DNA of 47,881 nucleotides. It comes from Porticoccaceae bacterium UBA4026 (GTDB taxonomy: Bacteria; Pseudomonadota; Gammaproteobacteria; Pseudomonadales; Porticoccaceae). The DNA is taken from positions 9,465 to 57,345 of the forward strand of contig DGAQ01000037.1 in the NCBI GenBank assembly GCA_002382445.1, in the 5' to 3' direction. The position numbers were made by a program, and so were the translations under genes. The notes under the pieces were generated by a model. That model worked only from the letters and a program-made list of their open reading frames with translations, did no database searches and was not told the DNA's origin. This document shows positions 16,500-24,619 of this stretch, piece by piece (position 1 is the stretch's first letter; the number at the start of each line of letters is the position of its first letter).

Positions 16500-17725
16500 A
16501 GGGCGCCTTTTACACAGCGTTGAAGAAAGGGAAAGCTATTAGTGGCGTAATAATGATAAATCCCTTCAGGAAACTCTGGGGTTACGCCATTGCGGCCGTT
16601 ACATTCATCAAGGTCAGACCCGCTGCCAGCTACATACTCGTAGTCTTGGGTGAATGTACCCATGGCGTAAAGAGAGATCTCGGCGCGATTGGCATCGGGT
16701 GAAGACTTAAGCTTGTAACTACCCTCAATGATGATAATCTCAGAGCTGGCATCCATGGCATCCATGGCATCTTGGTAACCGTATCGTGCATAGATCGGAA
16801 AGCCGTCTGCAGCCCACGCGATTAAGGTCATTTCAGTTCCATTGTTAAGCTTGTCGACAAAACCTTCTGGTATGCCATGGTAATGGTATTGTCCGCCAGG
16901 CTGCACATGGGCATGGTTCTCGTCATCACCGAAATTAAATGCGCTTTGTCCAAGTGCCTCGATACTCCAATCGCCCTGAATAGGGGGTGCCAGACTACAG
17001 CTGCTGCCGGAGTCATTGCAACTGCCAGCAGTTCCTGCGTCAATTTTAACGCCGTTAAGAACATATCCAGTTACGCCGCTTGGGCCGCCAATTTCGGTCG
17101 CATTGGCAGCCATAACGGGTTGGATGGTGTAACTCTCCGAGATTGATTGCTCTGAAATAGTATTGGGATTGTTTTGGTTTGGAAATGTACCCACATCATG
17201 ATCGGGTATACCGTTAGCGGTTAAAATCCGACGACTCCCATCACAAATCCAATCTGAGATACTCATCAAGTTAACTGAGGGGGAATCATTAAAGGCTGCG
17301 TAGCTGTACATACAGTCTACACCGGCGGTGGAAACCACTGATGTTGATCCTGCGGTGGGCGTAACTGAGACCGTAGATGACGCGTTACTAGTCCCTTCAC
17401 TGTTTGTTGCTGTTACTGAGCAGTCATAGTCTGCCTCGTTGGTTAGGCCTGTTACTGTAATCGGGCTATAGGTACCTCTGTTCATTTGTGAGTTAGCATC
17501 CGAGATGCAGGTTGCTTCATAACCGCTTATCGTTGCACCACCATTACTGGCTGGTGCGCTGAATTCTATAGTTGCTGAAGCGTCACCGGCACTGACGCTA
17601 TCAATTGTTGGAGCCCCCGGTACTGTTATCGTGGCCTGTGGTGTTTCGGCGGTATCGCTACCTCCCCCGCATGCGACTAAAGACAATACTAATAAAACTA
17701 GGGGCAAAATAAAGGGGGTTGGCAT
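16496..17725 (-). CDS. YHYH-domain lipoprotein with fibronectin type III domain
   Basis: A 409-residue lipoprotein. The leader ends in the lipobox LVAC, followed by GGGSD, so the +2 Gly allows outer-membrane sorting. Residues about 33-125 form a fibronectin type III domain (PGAPTIDSVSAGDASATIEFSAP and on). The rest is a YHYH domain (PF14240): the GQYHYHGIPEGFV motif lies near base 16880 and GIYHYYATNSFPF near the C-terminus. The histidine-rich motif suggests metal binding, but no function is established for the family. A short in-frame duplication gives DAMDAMDAS near 16760. GGAG is 9 bases before the ATG. It is the first gene of a two-gene operon with the EF-hand protein. Confidence 0.9.
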   Translation of the reverse strand: MPTPFILPLVLLVLSLVACGGGSDTAETPQATITVPGAPTIDSVSAGDASATIEFSAPASNGGATISGYEATCISDANSQMNRGTYSPITVTGLTNEADYDCSVTATNSEGTSNASSTVSVTPTAGSTSVVSTAGVDCMYSYAAFNDSPSVNLMSISDWICDGSRRILTANGIPDHDVGTFPNQNNPNTISEQSISESYTIQPVMAANATEIGGPSGVTGYVLNGVKIDAGTAGSCNDSGSSCSLAPPIQGDWSIEALGQSAFNFGDDENHAHVQPGGQYHYHGIPEGFVDKLNNGTEMTLIAWAADGFPIYARYGYQDAMDAMDASSEIIIIEGSYKLKSSPDANRAEISLYAMGTFTQDYEYVAGSGSDLDECNGRNGVTPEFPEGIYHYYATNSFPFLQRCVKGAL

Positions 17726-18001
17726 TGAGTGTTTCTCCGCAGACCGGGTTGTTAAATCATCTGCTTATTGCTAACGAGGCTGTGAAGATTTGGTTGACAA
17801 GATATAAAATATTTCATGCAGCCTTGGTCTGGTTCATTTTAAAGAGGCCTGTAATAGATCTGCTTCACAAGATGAGACAAAGGCTACAACAAATTAGGGC
17901 GGCTCTTTCATTATCTGCCGAAACCACAGTCATTAGGTCATCCATTGATTTCCACGCAGGTAAATCTTGCTCGTTAGTCAACATCAGGTAAAATAAGTTC
18001 C

Positions 18002-18745
18002 ATGTCGAAAAACGCCAATATTAAATTTTGTTCGCGCAGTCACGTAGGTAAAGTGCGAAGTAATAATGAGGATTTTTTACAAATTCGACAAGATCGGCTT
18101 ATCGCCGCAATCGCTGACGGCATCGGTGGAGATGATTTTGGCGAGGTAGCCAGCCAAATCGCTGTAGACGCCTGTGTGGAATATTTGTCTAATGCTGACA
18201 TTAAGGCGCTAAATCAAAAACCAGCGCAGGAAATGAGCAATTCCGTAAAGTATGCGAATGAAGCCATTATTGCTATTCAGCGCAATGAAAAAAAATACCA
18301 GAACATGGGATCGACGCTTAGCTGTTTCTGGATTACTTATAACCAACTGTACTTTTCATGGGTTGGTGATTCTAGAATTTATCTTATCAGACCATCAGTC
18401 AACAGGATCACAATGCTGACTAAAGACCATACTCTGGATCAATCTAAAATTGATGCTAACCTGGCGCCGGATTTATACAGGCGTGCACCGAGTATTTTGA
18501 CACAAAAAGTTGGTAGTATATTACTTCTTAAACCTGACACAGGCAGTGTTGAGCTAGAGCATAACGATATTGTACTTGCCTGCACTGACGGATTATCTGA
18601 TCGTATTAAAAATGAGTTAATGCTTGAATACGCGATAAATCTTGAAGGTAACTTGGAGGCCTATGCCGACGCATTACTCGACCGAGCGCTAGATTGCGGT
18701 GGCCAAGACAATATCTCATTTATTCTTGCTCAGGTTAAAACATAG
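18002..18745 (+). CDS. PP2C-type Ser/Thr protein phosphatase
   Basis: A 247-residue soluble phosphatase of the PPM/PP2C family, which uses two divalent metals to remove phosphate from Ser and Thr. The metal ligands are in place: Glu23 and Asp25 region (VRSNNEDF), Asp39-Gly40 (AIADGIGGDDFGE), the strand SWVGDSRIYLIR, Asp in CTDGLSD and Asp in GGQDNISFIL. Its length is that of a bare catalytic domain, like PrpC/Stp1 enzymes. It is tail-to-tail with a Ser/Thr kinase gene, 20 bp apart, so the pair very probably act on the same target proteins. The ribosome site is weak. Confidence 0.93.
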   Translation: MSKNANIKFCSRSHVGKVRSNNEDFLQIRQDRLIAAIADGIGGDDFGEVASQIAVDACVEYLSNADIKALNQKPAQEMSNSVKYANEAIIAIQRNEKKYQNMGSTLSCFWITYNQLYFSWVGDSRIYLIRPSVNRITMLTKDHTLDQSKIDANLAPDLYRRAPSILTQKVGSILLLKPDTGSVELEHNDIVLACTDGLSDRIKNELMLEYAINLEGNLEAYADALLDRALDCGGQDNISFILAQVKT

Positions 18746-18765
18746 CAAGGGTTGAACGATCAAAA

Positions 18766-19707
18766 TTATTGTTTAAGTTGACGAATTAGCTCACCGATAG
18801 TTTGAATCCGCTTATCAAGATCTTTTTGTAGGCATTGCATTATAGTGGTTTCTAAAATCGTGGGGATAGGAACAGTGGCTAGTTCTGATGGCAGAGGGGG
18901 TTCATCATTAAGTGTGCTGGCAATTAGCTTGTCCATGGTATCACCTGACGCTGGCGTCGTTCCAGTGATCGCTTCGTAAAGTAAAACGCCGAGACTATAT
19001 ATGTCAGTTCTTCCGTCAATATCAGGCGCTTTCTTTATTTGTTCAGGGGACATGTAACAAATGGTTCCTTGCAGCTTTTGAAAGCCCGTCATGCTTTTAT
19101 CTTGAGCGGCAGTTTGAGGGTCAATATTATCAATTTCTGACTCATCGCCCCCTTCACTTCTAACCTTAGCTAAACCCCAATCTAACAATAACACTTCTCC
19201 AAAAGGACCTATCAAAATATTTTCGGGCTTAATGTCACGGTGCACTACACCATGAGTGTGCGCGTACTCTAGGGCGTAGGCCACCTGTATTAAAATATCG
19301 AGTAATTGAGTAACATCGTAGCGCTCACGATAATTGATAATTTCTCTAAAGGTATACCCATGGACTAATTTCATAGTGAAGTAGCAGTGCCCTTGACGAT
19401 CACGGCCTAGCTCATAAGTTGGCATCGTATTTGGGTGTTGCAACATTGCAGATACACGGGCTTCGCGTAGGAGCCTTTTTTGCTCAATGGGATCGTCTGC
19501 AAATTCCGGCAGCAATGATTTATAGCAAACTACGCGACCTAAATGTAGGTCTTTACATGATCGAATCAAGGACTTTCCGCCCTTGGCAATCGTCTTGAAA
19601 TAAGCGTAACGAAAATTTGGATCTAATATCTTGACCAAATCTTTATCGGTTTGCTCCAAATATAATTTAGGGTAGTCAGCCTGCTTAAACTTCGGAAACT
19701 CATTCAT
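18766..19707 (-). CDS. Soluble Hanks-type Ser/Thr protein kinase
   Basis: A 313-residue kinase with a complete catalytic core and nothing else: glycine-rich loop AKGGKS (residues 41-46), Lys63 in CYKSL, Glu82 in the C-helix, HRDIKPEN with Asp158 and Asn163, DWG (Asp176) in place of the usual DFG, and GTICYMSPEQ for the P+1 loop. DWG is common in bacterial kinases and does not imply inactivity. There is no transmembrane helix or sensor domain, in contrast to PknB-type receptors, so regulation must come from partners or from the 33-residue N-terminal extension. It is convergent with the PP2C phosphatase gene; the two probably form a reversible phosphorylation pair. The substrate is unknown. Confidence 0.93.
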   Translation of the reverse strand: MNEFPKFKQADYPKLYLEQTDKDLVKILDPNFRYAYFKTIAKGGKSLIRSCKDLHLGRVVCYKSLLPEFADDPIEQKRLLREARVSAMLQHPNTMPTYELGRDRQGHCYFTMKLVHGYTFREIINYRERYDVTQLLDILIQVAYALEYAHTHGVVHRDIKPENILIGPFGEVLLLDWGLAKVRSEGGDESEIDNIDPQTAAQDKSMTGFQKLQGTICYMSPEQIKKAPDIDGRTDIYSLGVLLYEAITGTTPASGDTMDKLIASTLNDEPPLPSELATVPIPTILETTIMQCLQKDLDKRIQTIGELIRQLKQ

Positions 19708-19996
19708 ATTAGGTTCTATAATTAATGTATTGCCTAGAGACTATATCCAAGCTTCCTGCGGGTCAAACAATGTTATTTTTTTATTAGGATATACATTCCT
19801 TTTATACCCATTACCTATAGACAGTGTAAGCATGGACATGTTGTACATGGGGCCATAAACCAATTATTTGGCCAGTTTATTGTCCTTTAGGTCGCCGCCA
19901 AAATTTGCAACTGCAGTGCGTGCATTGCTCAAAATAACAACCTGTCTCTCATATTGAATCTAGGGTTGCATCCTTCAATTGGTTAAAAGCTTTTTA

Positions 19997-20653
19997 TTAC
20001 ACCGACATTTCAGGAACGTAATCCGGCACCGTCAAGTCTCCGCTTGTAAGATTTATGATCTCATCAACGCTTACCCCTGGAGCTCGTTCACGCAGAATAA
20101 ACTTACCCCCTTCTATGTCCATTAATGCCAGATCAGTCAGCACACGCTTGATACAATTTTTCCCGGTGAGCGGCAGGGTGCATTGAGAGAGCAGTTTGGA
20201 TTGTCCGGACTTTGATGCATGGGTCATTGTGACAATAATATTGTCGGCACCGGCGACTAAATCCATCGCTCCGCCCATGCCTTTAATTAATTTTCCTGGA
20301 ATCATGTATGAGGCAATATTGCCCTGGCAATCCACCTCAAAGGCACCTAAGACGGTAAGATCTACGTGGCCACCACGAATCATCGCAAAGGACTGAGCGG
20401 AACAAAATAGGGACGCGCCCTTGACCATGGTCACGGTCTGCTTGCCGGCATTAACCAGGTCAGCATCAACTTCTTCATCAAGAGGGAAAGGCCCCATACC
20501 CAAGAGCCCATTTTCTGATTGCAGCATTACCTGCATATCTTTGGGAATATAGTTAGCCGCCAAGGTGGGGATGCCTATCCCGAGGTTGACGTAGTAGCCG
20601 TCCTGAAACTCTTGGGCGACGCGTTGAGCCAGTTGTTCGCGAGTTAAAGCCAT
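19997..20653 (-). CDS. scoB: Succinyl-CoA:3-ketoacid CoA-transferase subunit B
   Basis: The beta subunit of a class I CoA-transferase. It carries the catalytic glutamate, which forms the CoA thioester, in the motif QSENGLLGMGPFP (about residues 47-59), and GGAMDLVAGADNIIVTMTH, typical of ScoB/PcaJ/AtoA proteins. The 218-residue length is normal. Together with subunit A it exchanges CoA between succinyl-CoA and acetoacetate, starting ketone-body use; beta-ketoadipate is an alternative substrate that cannot be excluded from sequence alone. It follows scoA by 12 bp in the same operon. A divergent LysR regulator lies upstream. Confidence 0.92.
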   Translation of the reverse strand: MALTREQLAQRVAQEFQDGYYVNLGIGIPTLAANYIPKDMQVMLQSENGLLGMGPFPLDEEVDADLVNAGKQTVTMVKGASLFCSAQSFAMIRGGHVDLTVLGAFEVDCQGNIASYMIPGKLIKGMGGAMDLVAGADNIIVTMTHASKSGQSKLLSQCTLPLTGKNCIKRVLTDLALMDIEGGKFILRERAPGVSVDEIINLTSGDLTVPDYVPEMSV

Positions 20654-20665
20654 GTTAAATACTCC

Positions 20666-21367
20666 TTATGCTTTACGCACTGTGCGTTGTTCAATAGTTT
20701 TCTCAAACGTACCCTGAATGAGACGATTTACATAGATGCCCGGCAGATGAATCTCATCTGGATCCAGTTGACCCACCTCTACAATTTCTTCCACCTCCAC
20801 TACCGAAATTTTCCCTGCGGTAATGGCCATTGGATTAAAGTTACGAGCAGTCTTACGGAACATTAGATTGCCGTACCGATCGGCCTTCCAGGCTTTGGCA
20901 ATAGCAAAGTCACCACTGAGGGCTTCTTCGAGGATGTAGTGTCGGCCATTGAACTCTCTAACTTCTTTTCCTTCGCCTACCGGTGTGCCGTAGCCCGTGG
21001 CCGTATAGAACGCCGGTATACCAGCGCCGCCAGCTCGCATTTTTTCAGCCAGCGTGCCCTGTGGAGTGAGTTCTACTTCTAACTCTCCACTCATCATTTG
21101 GGCTTCAAATAAGGCATTTTCGCCAACGTAGGACGCGATCATCTTCTTAATCTGCTTGTCTTCTAGTAGTAAGCCAAGCCCCTTACCATCGACCCCCGCG
21201 TTATTAGACGCAATGGTCAGACCTTTTGTGCCTTTACGTTTAATTTCTTTGATCAAATTTTCCGGTATTCCGCAGAGACCGAAGCCTCCGGCGATGATCG
21301 TCATATTATCTTCTAGGCCGTCTAGGGCCTCTTCGTAGCTGGTTACCACCTTGTCAAATCCGGACAC
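20666..21367 (-). CDS. scoA: Succinyl-CoA:3-ketoacid CoA-transferase subunit A
   Basis: The alpha subunit (233 residues) of the class I CoA-transferase. It shows the glycine-rich CoA-binding region MTIIAGGFGLCGIPENLI (about residues 22-39), IASNNAGVDGKGLGLLL, TPQGTLAEKMRAGGAGIPAFYT and the FNPMAITAGKISVVEVEEIV segment characteristic of ScoA. The start is GTG, with GGAG 6 bases upstream. It is the first gene of the scoAB operon. The 110-bp spacer to the divergent LysR-type gene should hold both promoters. The nearby GTP-PEPCK fits growth on acetoacetate or other gluconeogenic carbon. Confidence 0.93.
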   Translation of the reverse strand: MSGFDKVVTSYEEALDGLEDNMTIIAGGFGLCGIPENLIKEIKRKGTKGLTIASNNAGVDGKGLGLLLEDKQIKKMIASYVGENALFEAQMMSGELEVELTPQGTLAEKMRAGGAGIPAFYTATGYGTPVGEGKEVREFNGRHYILEEALSGDFAIAKAWKADRYGNLMFRKTARNFNPMAITAGKISVVEVEEIVEVGQLDPDEIHLPGIYVNRLIQGTFEKTIEQRTVRKA

Positions 21368-21477
21368 AGTACACTCCTGCCATTTTTTTGATTTTTGTTA
21401 AGAATTGCGCAGAATGCAAGAAAAGATTATATTTAACAAATTGTAATTTTATATTAATTAATAAAGATAAACTATTA

Positions 21478-22368
21478 ATGTCGATATCCATCAATCAAGT
21501 TATTGCGTTCAGTACAGTCGCCCGGACAGGAAGTTTCGCCGAGGCTGCGATTCAACTGCATCTGTCGCAGCCTGCACTTAGTATCTCTATTAAAAAGCTA
21601 GAAGAAGCCCTGGGAGGTAAGTTGTTAGCCCGCACCACAAGATCAGTGGCATTAACGCCTGAAGGTAAGGCATTTTACCCTGTGGCAAGACGACTATTGT
21701 CCGATTGGGAGCAATCTCTCCAAGATGTACGCAACCACTTCACTCTGCGTCGTGGCAAGCTAGATATAGCCGCCATGCCGACCTATACCATCAACCGATT
21801 ACCTGAAATACTTGCTGATTTTCACCGTCAATGTCCTGACATTCATGTCACGGTACATGATGTTATTGCTGAGAGCGTAGTCGAGATGGTGAGGGAGGGA
21901 CGCTGTGAGTTAGGTGTGACCTTTGATCCTGGTGATGCGTCAGATCTTAATTTTCAACCCCTGTTTAAAGATCGGTTTATTGCCATTTTACCGGCTAAGC
22001 ATAGGTTACTAATGAAAGAAAAATTACGATGGGCCGACGTACTTGCCTATCCGCATATTAGCCTGCAACGGCCAGCTGGAGCCAGGGCGCTAATTGACAA
22101 AGCTTTGGCAAAACAGGGTCTGGTCCTGACACCTGCCTTTGAATCGCATCAATTGGTGAGTATTGGGCGTATGGTGATGGCGGGCTTGGGGCTCAGCGTG
22201 GTGCCAAGCACCAGTCAAGCGCAGATGGAAGAGATGGGGCTACAATGTCGCGCGATTTCTTCTCCGGTAATAATCCATCAGTTGGGCGTCATTACACGAA
22301 GGCAACAGTCGCTTTCGGTGGCTGCGCAGAAAATGGAGTCTCTTATTCAGGTAGCCAGCAGCACCTAA
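21478..22368 (+). CDS. LysR-family transcriptional regulator, divergent from scoAB
   Basis: A 296-residue LysR regulator when started at ATG 21478. The N-terminal HTH is clear (SINQVIAFSTVARTGSFAEAAIQLHLSQPALSISIKKLE is its core) and is followed by the linker helix and a periplasmic-binding-like effector domain (about residues 90-290, starting RGKLDIAAMPTY). An upstream ATG at 21388 would add 30 residues with no homology to the family and would run into the scoA promoter, so the shorter start is preferred. LysR proteins usually control the divergent neighbour, so scoAB is the likely target; the inducer is unknown. It is convergent with the LeuB-like gene. Confidence 0.92.
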   Translation: MSISINQVIAFSTVARTGSFAEAAIQLHLSQPALSISIKKLEEALGGKLLARTTRSVALTPEGKAFYPVARRLLSDWEQSLQDVRNHFTLRRGKLDIAAMPTYTINRLPEILADFHRQCPDIHVTVHDVIAESVVEMVREGRCELGVTFDPGDASDLNFQPLFKDRFIAILPAKHRLLMKEKLRWADVLAYPHISLQRPAGARALIDKALAKQGLVLTPAFESHQLVSIGRMVMAGLGLSVVPSTSQAQMEEMGLQCRAISSPVIIHQLGVITRRQQSLSVAAQKMESLIQVASST

Positions 22369-22396
22369 CCCTAGTGACAGCGATAAGGACGCTTAA

Positions 22397-23500
22397 TCAC
22401 AGCAGATCTTCTAGCGATTCAAGGACTTTGTCACCGAATTCTGTTGTGGTAAGCAATGTAGTCTCTGAACCTACCGCTGAAAGATCACCCGTTGAAAATC
22501 CAGCATGAAAGACACTTTGCATCGCTTGCCAAACCGCTTTTGCTTCCTCGGTCATGCCGAAACTCATCTCAAGCATCAATGCCACACAGCCGATCATCGA
22601 ATAAGGGTTGGCAAGATTTTTACCAGCAATATCTGGGGCGGAACCATGTGATGGTTCGTAGTACGCTTTATCCGGCCCTATACAGGCAGAGGGCATTAGT
22701 CCAAGTGAGCCTAAAATGCCACCAGCTTGATCGCTAAGTATGTCGCCAAACATGTTTTCCATAACCATCACGTCAAATTGGCAAGGATTCAAGCAAAGGT
22801 GTGTAGCCGCTGCGTCTACCAGCATATGTATAACCGTGACTCCCGGGTAGTCTACGGCAACTTCTTCTAAAACTTCATTCCAGAGTACGGAGGAGATCAG
22901 CACGTTACTCTTGTGAATGTTGTGCAATACTTTTTTCCGTTTCATTGCTTCTTTGAAGGCTACCACTAGAATTTGACGAATTTGTTTCTCGTCGTAATCT
23001 AAACTCTCTTTTACATAGCGCAATCCCTCGAGGGTCTTACCGCGCTCTTTGCCGCCAAAATATAATCCGCCTATCAGTTCGCGTACCAGCATAATGTCGA
23101 TGCCCTCGCCAACAATTTCGGGCTTGAGAGGAGAAAAATGAGCCATTCCCTTGGGCAAAGAGATTGGGCGAAAATTAGCGTAGGTATTCAATCGACGGCG
23201 CAGTGGTAATAGCGCGCCGCGTTCTGGACGCTCCTCTACCGGAATTTTTTCAGACTCTTCATGACTCAGCCCTATAGGGCCCTTTAAGATGGCATCGGCT
23301 TGGTCGCAGGCCTTTTTTGTCGCATCAGGAAATGCCTTACCTGTAGAAAAATAAGCAGCGGCACCAAACTCAGCTTCTTGGCAGGCGAACACAATGTCAC
23401 GCTTTTGCTCAATCAGCTTTAATACGCGCAGTGCCTGTCGGGTAATTTCGGGGCCGATTCCATCGCCTGGCAGCACTGCTATTTTGTAAGTTGGAGCCAT
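22397..23500 (-). CDS. LeuB-like NAD-dependent beta-decarboxylating dehydrogenase (orphan)
   Basis: A 367-residue member of the isocitrate/isopropylmalate dehydrogenase family. It has the start VLPGDGIGPEI, the substrate-loop motif RPERGALLPLRRRL, close to the LeuB pattern LLxLRxxL that recognises the isopropyl group, RELIGGLYFG, HNIHKSNVL with the catalytic lysine, the metal-binding aspartates in MFGDILSDQAGG, and the NAD-binding HGSAPDIAGKNLANP. The sequence favours 3-isopropylmalate dehydrogenase, but leuA, leuC and leuD are absent here, so a second substrate such as a tartrate or another 3-alkylmalate is possible. AAGGAA lies 6 bases before the ATG. Confidence 0.85.
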   Translation of the reverse strand: MAPTYKIAVLPGDGIGPEITRQALRVLKLIEQKRDIVFACQEAEFGAAAYFSTGKAFPDATKKACDQADAILKGPIGLSHEESEKIPVEERPERGALLPLRRRLNTYANFRPISLPKGMAHFSPLKPEIVGEGIDIMLVRELIGGLYFGGKERGKTLEGLRYVKESLDYDEKQIRQILVVAFKEAMKRKKVLHNIHKSNVLISSVLWNEVLEEVAVDYPGVTVIHMLVDAAATHLCLNPCQFDVMVMENMFGDILSDQAGGILGSLGLMPSACIGPDKAYYEPSHGSAPDIAGKNLANPYSMIGCVALMLEMSFGMTEEAKAVWQAMQSVFHAGFSTGDLSAVGSETTLLTTTEFGDKVLESLEDLL

Positions 23501-23908
23501 GATTTATTCCTTGAAATTACTAAAGGTGCGTATTGTAAGAAGCGCTTTGAGCTATAGCAAATTTGTATGATTAAAGTGCAACATCCAAACGCTGAAAAGT
23601 TACTCAACCTTATAAATTGGCACTATGAATCCTTGGTGCATACTGGCCGCACTGGCCTTAAATTGCACCACGTAAGTCATATTGTGAGTATCATTTTCAA
23701 GTATAGTCACTATAGTAACGGTATTTGCGGTGATGTCGAAACTAAGGCCTATACTACTGATGGGGTTTTTGGTGATCCACCAAAATCGGAATACAATAAA
23801 ATCAACTATAGATATAACTAAGATGAGTGATTGTTTCATCAGGCTAGGTTTATCTTTGGGTAGAATGAAATCATCTACTCTAAATGGTCAAGTAACGAGA
23901 GGCCTTCG
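23501..23908. other. 408-bp gap between the LeuB-like and TetR genes
   Basis: Apart from the doubtful small frame at 23600-23839, this stretch shows no gene, terminator hairpin or clear operator. It must contain the promoters of the divergent LeuB-like and TetR-family genes. The sequence is AT-rich near 23700-23840. Confidence 0.4.
23600..23839 (-). CDS. Doubtful 79-residue frame with N-terminal hydrophobic helix
   Basis: A frame with a hydrophobic start (residues about 4-20) and a beta-rich remainder ending GFIVPIYKVE. It resembles a small membrane-anchored protein, but no ribosome binding site is visible and I recognise no family. It occupies most of the gap between the LeuB-like and TetR genes and opposes another open frame that looks less plausible. 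Listed because the gap is otherwise empty. Confidence 0.2.
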   Translation of the reverse strand: MKQSLILVISIVDFIVFRFWWITKNPISSIGLSFDITANTVTIVTILENDTHNMTYVVQFKASAASMHQGFIVPIYKVE

Positions 23909-24538
23909 GTGAGTAGATATTTTCAGGATCGTGCTATAGGACAAAACAAAAAACTACGCACAAAGGGCATATTATTTGATAGTGCGCTAGCTGTGTTTTA
24001 CCAAGAGGGTATAAGTAATGCGCGTCTCGAAGAGATTACCCGACATGCCGGCATGTCCACTGCAACATTTTACAATCATTTTAAAGACAAAGATGAGTTG
24101 GTGCAGGCACTCGCGTTGGCTATAGGTACGGAACTGTTAACGCCTCTAGAAGAGCGGTTGTCGGTTGATTTTTCGGAGATACCATTGCTTGTCGTCGCGG
24201 CAAACACGTTGATGATGAACGCTGTTCTTGAACAGGAGTCATGGGGTAAATTTTTGGTGCAATCATTTTACTTGGCTTCGTCCAGTTATGGTCACGTAAT
24301 TGTCAGGATGAGAGATATTTTTGGCCTTGGTGTAGCGCAGGGCGCTTTTACCTGCATCCTTGATGAGTTTCTGATGGATCAGGTTCAGTCGGTGATGCTT
24401 TCAGGTCTGCGGACATTGGACCACCTTAATCATGAGAGCCTTATCGATCGAACTTCGGAGAATGTATTGAGGTTGCTAGGCATGACCCCTGCTAGTGCAA
24501 AGCGAGCTGTGGGTAAGGGGCGAGCTCTTATTAGTTAA
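23909..24538 (+). CDS. TetR/AcrR-family transcriptional regulator
   Basis: A 209-residue regulator with a typical N-terminal HTH (about residues 20-65: RTKGILFDSALAVFYQEGIS, then ITRHAGMSTATFYNHFKDKDEL) and an all-helical ligand-binding domain. The start is GTG, supported by GAGAGG 6 bases upstream. TetR proteins usually repress neighbouring transport or catabolic genes in the absence of a small ligand, but here the flanking genes are a divergent LeuB-like gene 408 bp away and convergent PEPCK, so the target is unclear. The ligand is unknown. Confidence 0.9.
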   Translation: MSRYFQDRAIGQNKKLRTKGILFDSALAVFYQEGISNARLEEITRHAGMSTATFYNHFKDKDELVQALALAIGTELLTPLEERLSVDFSEIPLLVVAANTLMMNAVLEQESWGKFLVQSFYLASSSYGHVIVRMRDIFGLGVAQGAFTCILDEFLMDQVQSVMLSGLRTLDHLNHESLIDRTSENVLRLLGMTPASAKRAVGKGRALIS

Positions 24539-24619
24539 AATGCGTTCCAGACGAGGTTTCCCAACCCCATCTGAGTTTATGTTACCCAATATCACTAAGG
24601 TATGAATTTTCGGTAATGT

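Noticed and set aside
16745..16775. Short tandem repeat (GCATCCATG units) as a possible repeat array
   Set aside because: Only about 2.5 copies, in frame inside the YHYH gene, giving DAMDAMDAS; a local codon duplication.
17719..17991. A 90-codon open frame on the + strand between the YHYH and PP2C genes
   Set aside because: It starts inside the YHYH gene on the other strand, has no ribosome site and no recognisable protein features; the space is better explained as two divergent promoters.
19708..19996. A possible small RNA or gene between the kinase and scoB
   Set aside because: No promoter and terminator pair, no frame with a ribosome site; the 289 bp can be the kinase promoter and the scoB 3' region.
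23567..23821. An 84-codon + strand frame upstream of the TetR gene
   Set aside because: No ribosome binding site, no domain-like composition, and it overlaps an equally long opposite frame; at most one could be real.
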